Shown: positions 1-11,152, numbered from the stretch's first letter. The stretch: 64,000 nt of DNA from Caballeronia sp. BR00000012568055 (GCF_029439455.1 NZ_JAQFVG010000075.1:62001-126000); one strand, 5' to 3'. A program made the numbers and translations. Notes: generated by a model not told the origin, from the sequence alone.

Positions 1-499
1 GCATCGAATGCGCGCCGATCCGCACGAACTGATGCACGCCCGACATGCCGCCAACGATCGCGTGATCGCCGACCGTCACGTGCCCGGCCAGTTGCGCATT
101 GCTCGACATGATGACGTTGTTGCCCAGCCGGCAGTCATGGCCGACGTGCACGTACGCCATGATCCAGCAGTCATCGCCAATCGACGTCAGACCCTGATCC
201 TGCACCGTGCCCGTATGCAGCGTGGTGAATTCGCGAATGGTGTTTCTATCGCCGATGGTGAGACGCGTCGGCTCGTCGCGATACTTCATGTCCTGCGGCC
301 GTCCGCCGATCGACGCGTAATGGCCGATACGGTTCTCGCGTCCGATGGTCGTATGACCTTCGATCACGCTATGCGAACCAACGGTCGTATCCGCGCCGAC
401 GACAACGTGCGCACCGATAACCGCGTACGGTCCGATCTCGACGGATTCGTCGAGCTGCGCGCCCGGCTCGATGATCGCGGTGGGGTGAATCTTGCTCAT
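1..499 (-). CDS. lpxA: UDP-N-acetylglucosamine acyltransferase LpxA (3' end outside window)
   Basis: First step of lipid A synthesis: transfer of a 3-hydroxyacyl chain from ACP to UDP-GlcNAc in the cytoplasm. The visible 166 residues start at MSKIHPTAI and are made of left-handed beta-helix hexapeptide repeats. The segment YVHVGHDC (about residues 116-123) carries the His matching the catalytic His125 of E. coli LpxA, and GVHQF near 154-158 is also typical. The gene follows fabZ by 67 bp in the bamA-skp-lpxD-fabZ-lpxA order. The coding sequence runs off the left edge, so roughly the last third (trimerisation/C-terminal helices) is missing. Confidence 0.97.
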   Translation of the reverse strand, partial: MSKIHPTAIIEPGAQLDESVEIGPYAVIGAHVVVGADTTVGSHSVIEGHTTIGRENRIGHYASIGGRPQDMKYRDEPTRLTIGDRNTIREFTTLHTGTVQDQGLTSIGDDCWIMAYVHVGHDCRLGNNVIMSSNAQLAGHVTVGDHAIVGGMSGVHQFVRIGAHSM

Positions 500-566
500 G
501 CGGCCTCGCCTCTGCTTGTTCGTGCTACTCGTTACGATGAACGCGGTTTTCTGAACACGAACGTGT

Positions 567-1031
567 TCAGGCAGCCGTGTTCTTCACGGTACACATGAGT
601 TCGGCTTCGCAGGCCACTACGCCATCGACTTCGGCGCGCGCCTTGAACTTCCAGATGCCTCGCATGTACCGCTCGAAATCCACATTGAGGATCAACTGGT
701 CGCCCGGTTCCACCACCCGCTTGAAACGCGCTCCGTCGATACCGACGAAGTAGTACAGCGTGGTGCTCGGATCGTGCGGCTCGGGTTCTTCGGCAAAGGT
801 CAGAAGCGCCGCGGTCTGCGCGAGCGCTTCGAGAATCAGCACGCCCGGCATGACCGGGCGCGTCGGAAAGTGACCCTGGAAGAACGGCTCGTTGATCGTC
901 ACGTTCTTCAGCGCTTTGATGCTCTTGTGCGGCTCGAGTTCGAGCACGCGGTCCACGAGCAGGATCGGATACCGATGCGGCAGCAGCGTGAGGATCTTGT
1001 GAATGTCGAGATTGATTTTTTCTGTGCTCAT
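567..1031 (-). CDS. fabZ: 3-hydroxyacyl-ACP dehydratase FabZ
   Basis: Dehydrates 3-hydroxyacyl-ACP during fatty acid elongation and competes with LpxA/LpxD for the same 3-hydroxyacyl-ACP pool. The protein is 154 residues, the usual length, with a single hot-dog fold. The motif [14 protein letters not shown] places catalytic His at residue 54 and Glu at residue 68. It lies between lpxD and lpxA, as in most proteobacteria, so lipid A acylation and membrane fatty acid synthesis are expressed together. Confidence 0.98.
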   Translation of the reverse strand: MSTEKINLDIHKILTLLPHRYPILLVDRVLELEPHKSIKALKNVTINEPFFQGHFPTRPVMPGVLILEALAQTAALLTFAEEPEPHDPSTTLYYFVGIDGARFKRVVEPGDQLILNVDFERYMRGIWKFKARAEVDGVVACEAELMCTVKNTAA

Positions 1032-1136
1032 GGTCGTTCTGCTCGCGCGCGCTTCTGGCGCGGAAATTGAACGGCGGGCGCTGCTCGTTTGCGCGCCCGC
1101 CTTGGGAAACTGTTATTCGACGCCGCGGTTTCGGAC

Positions 1137-2219
1137 TTACTCGTCCTTGCCTGCGCCATCGCGCTCGCTCAAAGCCGTCTCCAGCGCCTTAATGCGGTCG
1201 CGTAATTTATCGAGATTGCGATACAGCGCGGCGCTGCGATTCCAGTCGCCGTGCGGCATGGTCGGGAACGCGCTGGTGTACATGCCGGGCTTGGTCAGCG
1301 ACTTCGATACGCCCGACTGCGCGGTCACGATCACATAGTCTGCCAGCGTCACGTGACCGGCGATACCCACCGCCCCGCCGATCATGCAATGCTTGCCGAT
1401 ACTGGTGCTGCCCGCGATGCCCGCGCACCCGGCGATCACCGTGTACGCGCCGATGCGGCAGTTGTGCCCGATCTGCACGAGATTGTCGATCTTCACGCTT
1501 TCTTCGATGACGGTATCCGCCATCGCGCCGCGATCGATCGTGGTGTTCGCGCCGATCTCCACGTCCTCGGCAATATCCACTGCGCCGACCTGCGGAATCT
1601 TCACCCACGAACCCGTGCGCGCCTCGCCTTCGCCGACGAAATCCGGCGCGAAGCCGAAACCGTCCGCGCCGATCACCGCGCCCGCATGCACGATCACGCG
1701 CGCGCCGAGCTTGCAGCCGTGATAAATCGTGACGTTCGGATACAGATGCACGTCGCCGCCAAGCTTCACGCCACGGCCAACCGACACGCCCGCGTCCAGC
1801 TTGACGCGTTCGCCGATCACCGCGCCCGCTTCCACCGTCACGTGCGGCCCGATCACCGCGCTCGCCGCGACTTTCGCAGCCGGATCGACATATGCGCTCG
1901 GATGCACGCCGGGCGTGGCTTTCGGCGTCGCCAGATCGATGAAAGCCTTCGCCACGCGCGCGAAGTAAGCGTAAGGATTCGGCGTGACGATGAAGTTACT
2001 GCCGTCGCGCCGCGTGAGTTTGTCGAGATCCGCAGGCGAAATCAGCACGGCGCCGGCGCGCGTGCTCTCAACCTGCGGCAGATATTTTTGATTCGCGAGA
2101 AACGCGAGCTGATCCGGCCCCGCCTTGTCCAGCGGCGCCAGCCCGCCGACGCAATGCGCGCCCTGGCCGACCACTTCGCCGCCGAAGCGCTTCACCAGCT
2201 CGTCGAGCGAGATCGCCAT
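1137..2219 (-). CDS. lpxD: UDP-3-O-(3-hydroxyacyl)glucosamine N-acyltransferase LpxD
   Basis: Third step of lipid A synthesis, N-acylation of UDP-3-O-acylglucosamine. The N-terminal uridine-binding domain is followed by many hexapeptide repeats (about residues 105-310) and a C-terminal helix. The motif LVQIGHN carries the probable catalytic His near residue 252. Three in-frame starts exist (GTG 2243, ATG 2231, ATG 2219). I use 2219, giving 360 residues beginning MAISLDEL, because this matches where homologues begin as I remember them; 2231 has a GAGGAG sequence about 11 nt upstream and remains possible. The stop is 105 bp before fabZ. Confidence 0.96.
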   Translation of the reverse strand: MAISLDELVKRFGGEVVGQGAHCVGGLAPLDKAGPDQLAFLANQKYLPQVESTRAGAVLISPADLDKLTRRDGSNFIVTPNPYAYFARVAKAFIDLATPKATPGVHPSAYVDPAAKVAASAVIGPHVTVEAGAVIGERVKLDAGVSVGRGVKLGGDVHLYPNVTIYHGCKLGARVIVHAGAVIGADGFGFAPDFVGEGEARTGSWVKIPQVGAVDIAEDVEIGANTTIDRGAMADTVIEESVKIDNLVQIGHNCRIGAYTVIAGCAGIAGSTSIGKHCMIGGAVGIAGHVTLADYVIVTAQSGVSKSLTKPGMYTSAFPTMPHGDWNRSAALYRNLDKLRDRIKALETALSERDGAGKDE

Positions 2220-2249
2220 GCCTGATGCCATGCCTGTCACCACTCCTCG

Positions 2250-2837
2250 TCAGTTCGGGCTGGTGCCGCTGCCGCCACTCGTACCAGCGGCCCCGTTCGC
2301 GCCCGACGCGGCCAGCGCCTTGAGCACCTGATCCGTAATGTCGATACGCGGGCTCACATACACCGCTTCCTGCACGATCAGATCGTAGTGTTGCTGCTCC
2401 GCGATCTGCTTGATGACCTTGTTCGCCCGATCCAGCACCGCCGCGAGTTCCTCGTTGCGGCGCTGATTCAGGTCTTCACGAAACTCGCGCTGCTTGCGCT
2501 GAAAATCCGCGTCAAGCTGAGCGAGATCGCGCTGACGTGCGGCGCGATCCGTGGGCGCCATCGACGCACCGTTCTTGTCGATGTTGTCCGACATCGACTT
2601 GAGACGCTGCGCCATGTCCTGCAAGGCCTTGTCGCGCTTGGAAAACTCTTGTTCGAGCTTCGATTGCGCGGCCTTCGCGGCTGCCGACTCTCTCAGAATA
2701 CGGTCCGAATTGACCGCCGCGATACGCGCTTCCTGAGCGCTGGCGTTCGCCGCCGCGCCCAGGCCGAGAAACATCGACAACGCAAGCGCCAGCGCCATGT
2801 GTTTCGAAAGCTTACCGGTTCGCAAAGTCTTCCTCAC
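2250..2837 (-). CDS. skp: Periplasmic OMP chaperone Skp/OmpH family
   Basis: Skp binds unfolded outer-membrane proteins in the periplasm and hands them to the Bam complex. The 195-residue protein opens with a basic stretch and a hydrophobic signal peptide (about residues 14-34, cleavage probably after NASA), then IAAVNSDRIL, typical for the family. A highly charged, Gln/Lys/Glu-rich region follows that should form the two coiled-coil tentacles, and the tail is Gly/Ser-rich. It sits directly between bamA and lpxD, the canonical position. Confidence 0.95.
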   Translation of the reverse strand: MRKTLRTGKLSKHMALALALSMFLGLGAAANASAQEARIAAVNSDRILRESAAAKAAQSKLEQEFSKRDKALQDMAQRLKSMSDNIDKNGASMAPTDRAARQRDLAQLDADFQRKQREFREDLNQRRNEELAAVLDRANKVIKQIAEQQHYDLIVQEAVYVSPRIDITDQVLKALAASGANGAAGTSGGSGTSPN

Positions 2838-2877
2838 GTCACATCGAAATAATTGGAGTTCGCATTCGTTCGGCGCG

Positions 2878-5190
2878 TCAGAACGCCGTACCGATCTGGA
2901 ACTGGAACTTCTGATACTGGTCGCCTTCGTGCTTCTGCAGCGGGAAACCCAAACTCAGCTTGAGCGGGCCAATAGGCGAAATCCACGCGAGACCCAGACC
3001 GTAGCCGTAGCGCAGACCGTTCGCGCCGCTGCTGGTACCGCCCTGACCCGGATCGCCCCAGACGTTACCGGCATCGAGGAAGGTGAAGACGCGCAGCGTG
3101 CGGTCATAACCCGTGCCCGGCAGCGGGAATGTCAATTCGATATTACCGACCGCCATACGCGAACCGCCGATCGGATCACCCGTCTTCGCGTCGCGCGGAC
3201 CCAACGAACTCGGCGAGTAACCGCGCACCGAACCGATACCACCCGCGTAGTAATTCTTGAAGATCGGGAACGTCTGACCATCGAGGCCCTTGCCGTAACC
3301 GCCCTGCAGGTTGAAGCCCAGCACGAAGCCGCGCGCGAACGAGTAGTAATACTGGAACTGCGCGTCGAACTTGGCGTACGTGGTGTTGCCGATCGGCGTG
3401 CCGTACTCGGCGTTCGACTGCACGTAGTAACCACGGCTCGGCACCAGCGCGCTATCGCGATTATCGCGCGACCAGCCTACCGTCAGCGGGTAGTTGTTCA
3501 CCACGCGACCGAACTGCTGCACGTAGTTTTGATAGGACTGCGGCGTGTTGCTGTCCACGTCCATGGTGTTCTGCTCGGCGCCGACACCGAAGAACACCGT
3601 ATCTTGTTCCGAGAACGGGATACCGAACTTGGTGTCCGCGCCCATCGTCACGATCTTGAAGCTGGAATCTGTCGAGTAATACAGCGGCTCGTACGTGCGG
3701 TAGTACGCGTCCGTAATCCGCTTGATCCCGTCGATGGTGAAGTACGGATCGACCTGCGTAACTGTCAACGTACGGTACGTCTTCGCGGTGTTCACGTTCA
3801 CCGACAGCGACGTGCCCGAGCCGAACACGTTGTCCTGCGAGACGCCGGCTGAGAGCACCACCTTATCCGTCGAAGAGAAGCCCGCGCCCAGCGTGATCGC
3901 GCCGGTCGGCTTTTCCGCGACCTTCACGTCCACATCGACCTGGTCGTTCGTGCCTTCGACCGGCGTGGTGGTGACGTCCACGTCCGTGAAGTAACCCAGA
4001 CGGTTGATACGATCCTTCGACAGCGCCAGACGGCTCGAATCGAACCACGAGCTTTCGAGCTGACGCATTTCGCGGCGGACCACTTCGTCACGCGTACGCG
4101 TATTGCCGACGATATTCACGCGACGCACATACACGCGGCGGCTCGGATCGACTTGCAGCGTCAGATCGACGGAGTGATGAACCTGATCGATTTCCGGTTG
4201 CGCATTGACCTGCGCGAACGCGTAGCCATATTCACCGAGCTTATCGACGATGGCCTTGGTCGTGGCCTGCAGCTTTTCCGCCGAGAACAACTGACCCGGC
4301 TTGACCGTGATGAGCTTCTGCAACTCAGCCTGACGATCGAGCAGATTGCCGGCGAGCTTCACGCTGTTGACCTTGTACGGCTCGCCTTCATGCACGGCGA
4401 CCGTCAGATACATGTCCTTCTTGTCCGGCGAGATCGACACCTGCGTGGAGTCGATCGAGAACTCCAGATAGCCGTGATTCAGGTAGTACGAACGCACATT
4501 CTCAAGGTCGCCCGTGAGCTTTTCCTTGGCGTACAGATCGCTCTTCGTGTACCACGAGAACCAGTTCGGCGTGGACAACTGCATTTCGCCGAGCAGCGTG
4601 CTGCTGCTCACGGCCTTGTTGCCGACGAAGTTGATCTGGCGAATCTTCGCGCTCGGACCTTCGGCCACCGTGAACAAAATGGCCACGCGATTGCGGTCCA
4701 CTGGCGTCACCGTGGTGGTGACTTCGGCCGCATAGTAGCCGCGCGTCAGGTATTGGCGCTTGAGTTCCTGTTCGGCGCGATCGAGCAGCGCCTTGTCGTA
4801 GGAACGGCCTTGCGACAAACCCACCGAGCGCAGCGCCTTGGTGATGGTGTCTTTGTCGAACTCGTGCAAGCCTGCGAAGTCGATGGCCGATATGGCGGGA
4901 CGTTCCTGCACCTGCACGACGACCACGTTGCCTTCGGTCGCAACCTGAACGTCGTTGAAGAAGCCCGTTGCGTAGAGCGCGCGGATCGCTTCGGAGGCCT
5001 TGTCGTCGGTGAAGGTGTCGCCTTGCTTGATCGGCAGATACGCGAACACGGAGCCCGGTTCGATGCGCTGAAGACCTTCGATCCGGATATCCTGAACGAC
5101 GAACGGCGTGGTGGCGTGCGCCGCCATGCCCGTTGCGGCGAGTGCCGCGGCCACGGCCGACTTAGGAACAAAGCGATGAGGTTTGAACAA
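2878..5190 (-). CDS. bamA: Outer-membrane protein assembly factor BamA
   Basis: Central beta-barrel of the Bam complex, which inserts OMPs into the outer membrane. The 770-residue product has a cleavable signal peptide (MAAHA before TTPF), five POTRA domains (about residues 27-430) and a C-terminal 16-strand barrel with the SRGYY and GGIGSVRGY segments of the surrogate lid loop. It ends in aromatic phenylalanine (GTAF), the OMP signature. Length and architecture are complete. The gene lies 98 bp downstream of rseP and 40 bp upstream of skp in one transcriptional direction. Confidence 0.98.
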   Translation of the reverse strand: MFKPHRFVPKSAVAAALAATGMAAHATTPFVVQDIRIEGLQRIEPGSVFAYLPIKQGDTFTDDKASEAIRALYATGFFNDVQVATEGNVVVVQVQERPAISAIDFAGLHEFDKDTITKALRSVGLSQGRSYDKALLDRAEQELKRQYLTRGYYAAEVTTTVTPVDRNRVAILFTVAEGPSAKIRQINFVGNKAVSSSTLLGEMQLSTPNWFSWYTKSDLYAKEKLTGDLENVRSYYLNHGYLEFSIDSTQVSISPDKKDMYLTVAVHEGEPYKVNSVKLAGNLLDRQAELQKLITVKPGQLFSAEKLQATTKAIVDKLGEYGYAFAQVNAQPEIDQVHHSVDLTLQVDPSRRVYVRRVNIVGNTRTRDEVVRREMRQLESSWFDSSRLALSKDRINRLGYFTDVDVTTTPVEGTNDQVDVDVKVAEKPTGAITLGAGFSSTDKVVLSAGVSQDNVFGSGTSLSVNVNTAKTYRTLTVTQVDPYFTIDGIKRITDAYYRTYEPLYYSTDSSFKIVTMGADTKFGIPFSEQDTVFFGVGAEQNTMDVDSNTPQSYQNYVQQFGRVVNNYPLTVGWSRDNRDSALVPSRGYYVQSNAEYGTPIGNTTYAKFDAQFQYYYSFARGFVLGFNLQGGYGKGLDGQTFPIFKNYYAGGIGSVRGYSPSSLGPRDAKTGDPIGGSRMAVGNIELTFPLPGTGYDRTLRVFTFLDAGNVWGDPGQGGTSSGANGLRYGYGLGLAWISPIGPLKLSLGFPLQKHEGDQYQKFQFQIGTAF

Positions 5191-5288
5191 CGTGCTTCCC
5201 CAGTATTTAAAGCTGCATTCGTTCCGGCGGTCGCTTCATGCACACCTTCATGCACACCATAAGCGACGCCAGAATTTATCAACGTGGA

Positions 5289-6671
5289 TCAAAAACGGAT
5301 CAGACGAGCGAGGTCATTGAACAAGGCAATCATCGACAACGCGACGATGCAAACCAGGCCCGCTCTTTGCAGAACCAGCTGCCAGCGATCGGACACCGCT
5401 TTGCCGGTAACAGCCTCAACCAAATAATATAACAGATGCCCACCGTCCAAAACCGGAATCGGTAACAAGTTCAACACACCAAGACTGATGCTGACGAGGG
5501 CGAGAAACGATACGAAGGCCGCCGGACCGAGCCGCGCGCTCTTGCCCGCATAGTCTGCGATGGTCACCGGCCCCGACAGATTCTTGAGCGATGCCTCGCC
5601 GACGATCATCCGGCCAAACATGCGCAGCGAATACATGCTGATGTCCCACGTGCGGTTCACGCCCAGGCGCAGGCTTTCGATCGGACCGTAGCGCACCTGA
5701 ACCGTCGGCAGCTGATTGCCGAGCGCAGCGCCGATCCGGCCGACTTCCTTGCCCGTGGCGGCATCGTGTTTCAGATCGGGCGTGAGCGTCACGCTCCGCG
5801 TTTTCCCGGCGCGGTCGATGGTCAGCGTCACCGGCTTGCCCGCGTGCGCCTTCACATAATCGATGAAGCTGGTGGCGTTATCGACGGTGCGGCCATCGAT
5901 CGCGCGCAGCTTGTCGCCGGGCGCAAGGCCCGCCTTCTGCGCAGCGCTGCCCGCTTCCACGCCCGCAACCGTCAGCGTGCCGCCGCCCGGCGTGAAACCG
6001 AGCGTGTCCATGAAGTCCTGCTCGGAGTCGGCATCGTTGATGCCGGCGACGCTGACGGGAAAGTCGTAGGTTCCGTCGTGCGTTTTCGCCGTCAGCACGA
6101 TCCGCCGATGATCGAACGAAGCGTCGAGAATTTTCCAGCGAAGATCGGACCACGAACGAATCGGGTGCGTGTCGCCGCCGGACGCATCGCGAATCGAGAC
6201 GATGGTTTCGCCGCCTTCGAAGCCCGCGCGCGCGGCAAGTGTGTCGGGCGCTGGCGCCGAAAGGATGGCTGACGGCTCTGTCACGCCGCCCGCGAACACC
6301 GCCGAGAACAGAACGATCGCGAGCAGAAAATTGGCAATTGGGCCCGCCGCGACGATCGCAATACGCTTGGCCACGTTCTGCTGGTTGAACGCGCGCGGCA
6401 GATCTTCGGGCGGAATCGACTGCCCGCTTTCGGGATCGATTTCGCGCTCATCGAGCATCTTCACGTAGCCGCCCAAAGGCAGCGCCGCAATGGTCCATTC
6501 GACGCCGGTTTTCTTGCTGACCCAGCGCACAAGCGGCTTGCCGAAGCCCACGGAAAAACGCAGCACTTTCACGCCGCACATTCGCGCGACGCTGTAATGA
6601 CCGAATTCGTGGACGACGACGAGGACGCCTATCGCTACGACGAAGGCGACGATTTCGGTCAGAAAGTTCAT
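5289..6671 (-). CDS. rseP: Site-2 zinc protease RseP
   Basis: Inner-membrane intramembrane metalloprotease that performs the second cut of anti-sigma factor RseA in the sigma-E envelope stress response. The zinc motif HEFGH lies at residues 21-25 in the first membrane helix, two PDZ domains occupy about 125-300, and the second active-site segment (LLPIPVLDGGH) is near residue 400 in a C-terminal helix. The length of 460 residues is typical. It is 7 bp from dxr, so the two are probably cotranscribed, and its position upstream of bamA links OMP assembly with the stress response that monitors it. Confidence 0.97.
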   Translation of the reverse strand: MNFLTEIVAFVVAIGVLVVVHEFGHYSVARMCGVKVLRFSVGFGKPLVRWVSKKTGVEWTIAALPLGGYVKMLDEREIDPESGQSIPPEDLPRAFNQQNVAKRIAIVAAGPIANFLLAIVLFSAVFAGGVTEPSAILSAPAPDTLAARAGFEGGETIVSIRDASGGDTHPIRSWSDLRWKILDASFDHRRIVLTAKTHDGTYDFPVSVAGINDADSEQDFMDTLGFTPGGGTLTVAGVEAGSAAQKAGLAPGDKLRAIDGRTVDNATSFIDYVKAHAGKPVTLTIDRAGKTRSVTLTPDLKHDAATGKEVGRIGAALGNQLPTVQVRYGPIESLRLGVNRTWDISMYSLRMFGRMIVGEASLKNLSGPVTIADYAGKSARLGPAAFVSFLALVSISLGVLNLLPIPVLDGGHLLYYLVEAVTGKAVSDRWQLVLQRAGLVCIVALSMIALFNDLARLIRF

Positions 6672-6678
6672 GTCAGCC

Positions 6679-7896
6679 TCAATGGGCGATGGGTTCGGCG
6701 CCCGGCGCGCTCGCAGTCAGCTCGGTGACGAAACCGGATGCGAGACGGCGCGCGCTCGCGTCGGCGGCGAGCACGTCGTCGAGTTGCGCGGCGCTGGTAT
6801 TGGGCAGCGCGTTCAGAACACGATCGACGACATCGCCGATCGCCATAAAGCCGATACGGCGTTCGAGGAACGCATCGACCGCGATCTCGTTAGCCGCATT
6901 CAGCGCCGCACTGGCGATACCGCCCGCTTCCATCGCCTGAATGGCGAGCGCGAGGCACGGGAAGCGCTTGAAGTCGGGCTTTTCGAACGTGAGCTGCGCG
7001 ATCTGCGCGAGATCAAGCTGTGCGACGCCCGAATCCACGCGATCCGGAAACGCCAGCGCGTGCGCGATCGGCGTACGCATATCGGGATTGCCGAGTTGCG
7101 CGAGCACCGAACCGTCCGCGTACGAGACCATCGAATGGATCACGCTCTGCGGATGGATCAGCACTTCGATTTGTTTGCCGGGAAGATCGAACAGCCAATG
7201 CGCCTCGATCACTTCGAGGCCCTTGTTCATCATCGTGGCGGAATCGACGGAAATTTTGCGGCCCATCGCCCAGTTCGGATGCTTGACGGCCTGCTCGGGC
7301 GTGACATCGACCAAAGTGGATGGCTCGCGCGTGCGGAACGGCCCGCCCGATGCAGTCAGGATGATCTTCGAGACGCCACCGTGCATCTTCGCTTCCTTGT
7401 CGGCGCAAGGCGGCAGGCACTGGAATACGGCGTTATGTTCGCTATCGACCGGCAGCAGGATCGCGCCGTTGTCGCGAACCGCATCCATGAAAATCTGGCC
7501 GGACATGACCAGCGCTTCCTTGTTCGCCAGCAGAATGCGTTTGCCGGCACGCGCGGCGGCAAGCGTAGGCGCGAGGCCCGCCGCGCCGACGATCGCGGCA
7601 ACCACCGTATCGCATTGCGATGCGCGCGCCACTTCGACAAGCGCTGCTTCGCCATGCGCCACTTCCGTTTTGCAGCCCTGAGCGCGCAACGCAGCGGCGA
7701 CGCGTGAAGCCGTATCGGCATCGCCGACGACGGCGACTTCCGGCTGAAATCGCAGGCATTGCTCGACGAGCTTGTCGCCGTTGCGATGTGCGGTGAGCGC
7801 ATAGACCGAGAAACGGTCCGGATGCCGCGCCACGACGTCGAGCGTGCTATCGCCGATCGAGCCCGTGGAGCCGAGCAGAGTGAGACGTTTTTGCAT
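6679..7896 (-). CDS. dxr: 1-deoxy-D-xylulose 5-phosphate reductoisomerase
   Basis: Second enzyme of the MEP isoprenoid pathway (DXP to MEP, NADPH-dependent). The N-terminal nucleotide-binding motif GSTGSIG is at residues 9-15, and the metal/substrate segment with PVDSEHNA and the ASGGPFR motif are present. The 405-residue length is standard. It lies 7 bp upstream of rseP and 18 bp downstream of cdsA. Neighbouring uppS uses isoprenoid from this pathway to make the undecaprenyl carrier. Confidence 0.98.
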   Translation of the reverse strand: MQKRLTLLGSTGSIGDSTLDVVARHPDRFSVYALTAHRNGDKLVEQCLRFQPEVAVVGDADTASRVAAALRAQGCKTEVAHGEAALVEVARASQCDTVVAAIVGAAGLAPTLAAARAGKRILLANKEALVMSGQIFMDAVRDNGAILLPVDSEHNAVFQCLPPCADKEAKMHGGVSKIILTASGGPFRTREPSTLVDVTPEQAVKHPNWAMGRKISVDSATMMNKGLEVIEAHWLFDLPGKQIEVLIHPQSVIHSMVSYADGSVLAQLGNPDMRTPIAHALAFPDRVDSGVAQLDLAQIAQLTFEKPDFKRFPCLALAIQAMEAGGIASAALNAANEIAVDAFLERRIGFMAIGDVVDRVLNALPNTSAAQLDDVLAADASARRLASGFVTELTASAPGAEPIAH

Positions 7897-7914
7897 AGAT
7901 TCTTCTCTAGCCGA

Positions 7915-8727
7915 TCAGCCGAGCATGAGCAATGCGATCGGCAATACAGGCAACAATGCGTCGATGCGGTCGAGCACGCCGCCGTGGCCCGGCAGCAATC
8001 CGCTCGAATCCTTGACACCCGCCTGGCGCTTCAACAGCGATTCGAACAGGTCGCCGACCACGCTGAACGCGACCAGCACGGACAGCGCGACGAAGGCGCG
8101 ATCCCAGCCGAGATGGCTGACCAACTGCGTGAATACGGTAGGCGCATAAAAGCCGGTGGCGGCAGCGAGCGTGCCGATCACGATCACGGCAGCCCATCCG
8201 CCGATGGCGCCTTCCCAAGTCTTGCCCGGGCTGATCGACGGAGCCAGTTTGTGGCGGCCGAGCGCTTTTCCGGCGAAGTATGCGCCTATATCAGCCAGCC
8301 AGACTACTAGCAGTAGCGATAGCACGAACGCAACGCCCTGAGCGCGCGCATCGACGACGGCATGCCAGCAGGCCAGAAACACCACGATACCCGCAAAAAG
8401 CAGGAACGCGCGCCATGCGCCCGCCGAGAGCGTGGGCTTGCGGATCAGCGCATACGGCCCGGCCAGCACCCAGAAAATCCCGGCCATCTGATACAGCGCG
8501 TTGGAGCGCACGCCAAGAAACGCGCTCAGAATCAACGCGATGCCCGCCACCAGCGCATACGCGACCGGTCCCGCGCCGTTGAGCTTGAGCAGCCGCCCCC
8601 ACTCCCACGCGGCGAACACCACGACGAATCCGATCAACGCTCCGAAGGCGCCGATCGGCGCGAACAGCGTGATCGGCACGAGTACGGCCAGCAGGACGAT
8701 CGCCGTGATGACACGGGTTCTTAGCAT
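7915..8727 (-). CDS. cdsA: Phosphatidate cytidylyltransferase CdsA
   Basis: Makes CDP-diacylglycerol from phosphatidate and CTP, the branch point for phospholipid synthesis, in the inner membrane. The 270-residue polytopic protein has about seven or eight hydrophobic segments and the CDP-DAG synthase signature near the C-terminus ([13 protein letters not shown] followed by [12 protein letters not shown]). Its start overlaps the 3' end of uppS by 7 bp, indicating translational coupling. Confidence 0.97.
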   Translation of the reverse strand: MLRTRVITAIVLLAVLVPITLFAPIGAFGALIGFVVVFAAWEWGRLLKLNGAGPVAYALVAGIALILSAFLGVRSNALYQMAGIFWVLAGPYALIRKPTLSAGAWRAFLLFAGIVVFLACWHAVVDARAQGVAFVLSLLLVVWLADIGAYFAGKALGRHKLAPSISPGKTWEGAIGGWAAVIVIGTLAAATGFYAPTVFTQLVSHLGWDRAFVALSVLVAFSVVGDLFESLLKRQAGVKDSSGLLPGHGGVLDRIDALLPVLPIALLMLG

Positions 8728-9503
8728 GAAAGGGTGTCGGCCTTCTGCGATTGAGATGCGAGTTGCGCGCTGGTGCGCCCGAAGCGGCGCTCACGGCCGC
8801 CATACGAGCCGATCGCGCGGTCCAGCGCGGCGGCGTCGAAATCGGGCCAGTAGGTATCGGTGAAATAGAACTCGGTGTACGCGAGCTGCCACAGCAAAAA
8901 GTTGCTGATGCGCTGCTCGCCGCCCGTGCGGATAAAGAGATCCGGCTCGGGTGCGTACGCCATGCACAGATGCTGGGCGAAAGACTCGTCGTCCACGCGC
9001 ACCGGTACGCCCTTTTCGAGCGATTCGGCGATCAGCTTCTTGGTGGCCTGCATGATGTCCCAGCGCCCGCCATAGTTAGCGGCGATGGTCAGCGTCAGAC
9101 GCGTATTGCGCGCGGTCTTGGTTTCGGCGCGCTGAATGAGCGCGCGAATCTTGTCGTCGAACATGGCGATGTCGCCGACCACACGCAAACGGATGCCGTT
9201 GGCGTGCAGCTTGCCGATCTCGCGCTCCAGCGCGGTCACGAACAGACGCATCAGGAACGAGACTTCCTCGGTCGGGCGACGCCAGTTTTCCGAACTGAAC
9301 GCAAACAGCGTGACGAATTCGACGCCGCGCCGCGCACAGCTTTCGACGGTGGCGCGTACCGCATCGACGCCGCGCGTATGACCGGCGACGCGCGGCAGGC
9401 GCCGTTCGGTCGCCCAACGGCCGTTGCCGTCCATGATGGTCGCGACGTGGCGCGGAACAGCCGCGACATCGGGCACGGTAACGGTGGAGCTGGTATAGGT
9501 CAT
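8721..9503 (-). CDS. uppS: Undecaprenyl diphosphate synthase
   Basis: cis-Prenyltransferase that condenses isopentenyl diphosphate onto farnesyl diphosphate to form the C55 carrier lipid used for peptidoglycan and O-antigen. The motif IMDGNGRWA with catalytic Asp near residue 25 and the C-terminal [15 protein letters not shown] and FTDTYWPDF segments are clear. The length is 260 residues, with an N-terminal extension of about 15 residues rich in Thr/Val before the conserved core. It is upstream of and overlaps cdsA. Confidence 0.97.
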   Translation of the reverse strand: MTYTSSTVTVPDVAAVPRHVATIMDGNGRWATERRLPRVAGHTRGVDAVRATVESCARRGVEFVTLFAFSSENWRRPTEEVSFLMRLFVTALEREIGKLHANGIRLRVVGDIAMFDDKIRALIQRAETKTARNTRLTLTIAANYGGRWDIMQATKKLIAESLEKGVPVRVDDESFAQHLCMAYAPEPDLFIRTGGEQRISNFLLWQLAYTEFYFTDTYWPDFDAAALDRAIGSYGGRERRFGRTSAQLASQSQKADTLSC

Positions 9504-9585
9504 GGCCGCTGAATCTTGGAATCTGAGGGAGTGAGAGCCAGCCCGACTATAAGCGCATCGGGCCGGCGGAACCGTATCTACGGCC

Positions 9586-10146
9586 TCACACCGTCATGAT
9601 TTCGGCTTCTTTGGTTTGGACCAGTTTGTCGATCTCGGCAACCGACTTGTCGGTCGATTTCTGCACGTCGTCGCTGGCGCGGCGCTCGTCGTCTTCCGAG
9701 ATTTCCTTGTCCTTGACGAGCTTCTTCAGTTGCTCGTTGGCGTCGCGGCGCAGATTGCGCACGGCGACCTTGGCGGTTTCGCCTTCGCTCTTCACGACCT
9801 TGGTGAGTTCGCGACGGCGTTCTTCGGTCAGCGCGGGCATCGGCACGCGGATCAGATCGCCTTGCGTAGCCGGGTTCAGGCCGAGATCCGACTCACGAAT
9901 CGCCTTTTCGACGACCGCGACCATCTTCTTTTCCCACGGCTGCACGCCGATCGTGCGGGCATCGACGAGCGTCATGTTCGCCACTTGCGAGATAGGCACG
10001 TTCGAGCCGTAGTAATCGACCTGGATATGATCGAGCAAGCCCGTGTGGGCGCGGCCCGTGCGAATCTTGGCGAGATCGGCCTTGAATGCTTCGATCGACC
10101 GTTGCATCTTCTGATCGACGCCCTTTTTAATGTCAGCCACACTCAT
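9586..10146 (-). CDS. frr: Ribosome recycling factor
   Basis: Splits post-termination ribosomes together with EF-G. I use the start at 10146 (MSVADIKK, 186 residues); an in-frame ATG at 10158 would add four residues (MEVQ) that overlap the natural ribosome-binding region, including GGAGG just upstream of 10146. The domain I helical bundle and the QPWEKKMV and TGRAHTGLL segments are conserved. It lies between pyrH and uppS in the standard order. Confidence 0.98.
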   Translation of the reverse strand: MSVADIKKGVDQKMQRSIEAFKADLAKIRTGRAHTGLLDHIQVDYYGSNVPISQVANMTLVDARTIGVQPWEKKMVAVVEKAIRESDLGLNPATQGDLIRVPMPALTEERRRELTKVVKSEGETAKVAVRNLRRDANEQLKKLVKDKEISEDDERRASDDVQKSTDKSVAEIDKLVQTKEAEIMTV

Positions 10147-10237
10147 TTGAACCTCCAAACCTGGGTTTTACCTGCGATGACGGCGCGTTCCGCGCATGAG
10201 CGTTCACCCCGCGCGCCGCGCCCGATACCGCGAGAGT

Positions 10238-10951
10238 TTACACGTGGACGAGCGTACCTTCGTCGTCGCCCTGCACGATGCGCTTGAGCGCACCGGGCTT
10301 GTTGATCGAGAACACGCGAATCGGCAATTTTTGGTCGCGGCACAGCGCGAATGCGGTGGCGTCCATCACTTGCAGATTGCGGCCGATCGCTTCGTCGAAG
10401 CTGATCGTGCTGTAACGCGTGGCGTCCGGATCTTTCTTCGGGTCGGCGGAGTATACGCCATCGACCTTGGTTGCTTTCAAGACCACTTCAGCGCCGACTT
10501 CCGAACCGCGCAGCGCAGCTGCGGTATCCGTGGTGAAGAATGGGTTGCCGGTGCCGGCCGCGAAGATCACGACCTTGCCTTCTTCCAGCTGGCGGATGGC
10601 GCGCGGACGGATATACGGTTCGACGACCTGATCCATGCGCAGCGCCGACTGCACGCGCGCTTCGATGCCCGCGTGACGCATGGCGTCCTGCAGCGCGAGC
10701 GCGTTCATCATGGTGGCGAGCATGCCCATGTAATCGGCGGTTGCGCGATCCATACCGGCCGCGCCGCCCGCGACACCGCGGAAGATGTTGCCGCCGCCGA
10801 TCACGACGGCCAGTTGCGTGCCCATTCGCACCACTTCCGCGACGTCCGCCACCATCCTTTCGATCGTTGCGCGATTGATGCCGAAGGCATCGTCGCCCAT
10901 GAGGGCTTCGCCGGAGAGTTTAAGGAGTACGCGTTTGTAGGCTGTGGGCAT
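10238..10951 (-). CDS. pyrH: Uridylate kinase PyrH
   Basis: Phosphorylates UMP to UDP in pyrimidine nucleotide synthesis; amino acid kinase fold, hexameric. The 237-residue protein starts [17 protein letters not shown], with the glycine-rich phosphate loop [10 protein letters not shown] and the later SADPKKDP segment. It follows tsf after a 201-bp gap. That gap holds a short palindrome (11022-11036) but no clear terminator, so read-through from tsf is likely. Confidence 0.98.
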   Translation of the reverse strand: MPTAYKRVLLKLSGEALMGDDAFGINRATIERMVADVAEVVRMGTQLAVVIGGGNIFRGVAGGAAGMDRATADYMGMLATMMNALALQDAMRHAGIEARVQSALRMDQVVEPYIRPRAIRQLEEGKVVIFAAGTGNPFFTTDTAAALRGSEVGAEVVLKATKVDGVYSADPKKDPDATRYSTISFDEAIGRNLQVMDATAFALCRDQKLPIRVFSINKPGALKRIVQGDDEGTLVHV

Positions 10952-11152
10952 ATTGAGTTTCCGATCGCGCCGAGGAGGGTTGCAACAACGTAGAACTGTA
11001 GGGGTGAAACAATATTTACTGCAAGCGGCCCGCTTGAGGCGACGGGCACGGCAGCTACGGGATAACCCGAATCTGACGCGCCCGTTGCTCGATTCAAAGC
11101 CGCTTTACTGCACGGCGTTCGCTATCACAACACGAAGCGCCTTATGACTGAC

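Noticed and set aside
2797-5262. Long plus-strand frames over skp and bamA
   Set aside because: Complementary to conserved OMP-assembly genes; Arg/His/Val-rich shadows without homology that I can recognise.
11022-11036. Palindrome between pyrH and tsf as a terminator
   Set aside because: The stem is only 6 bp around a 3-bp loop and is not followed by a T-run on the minus strand, so termination is not supported.
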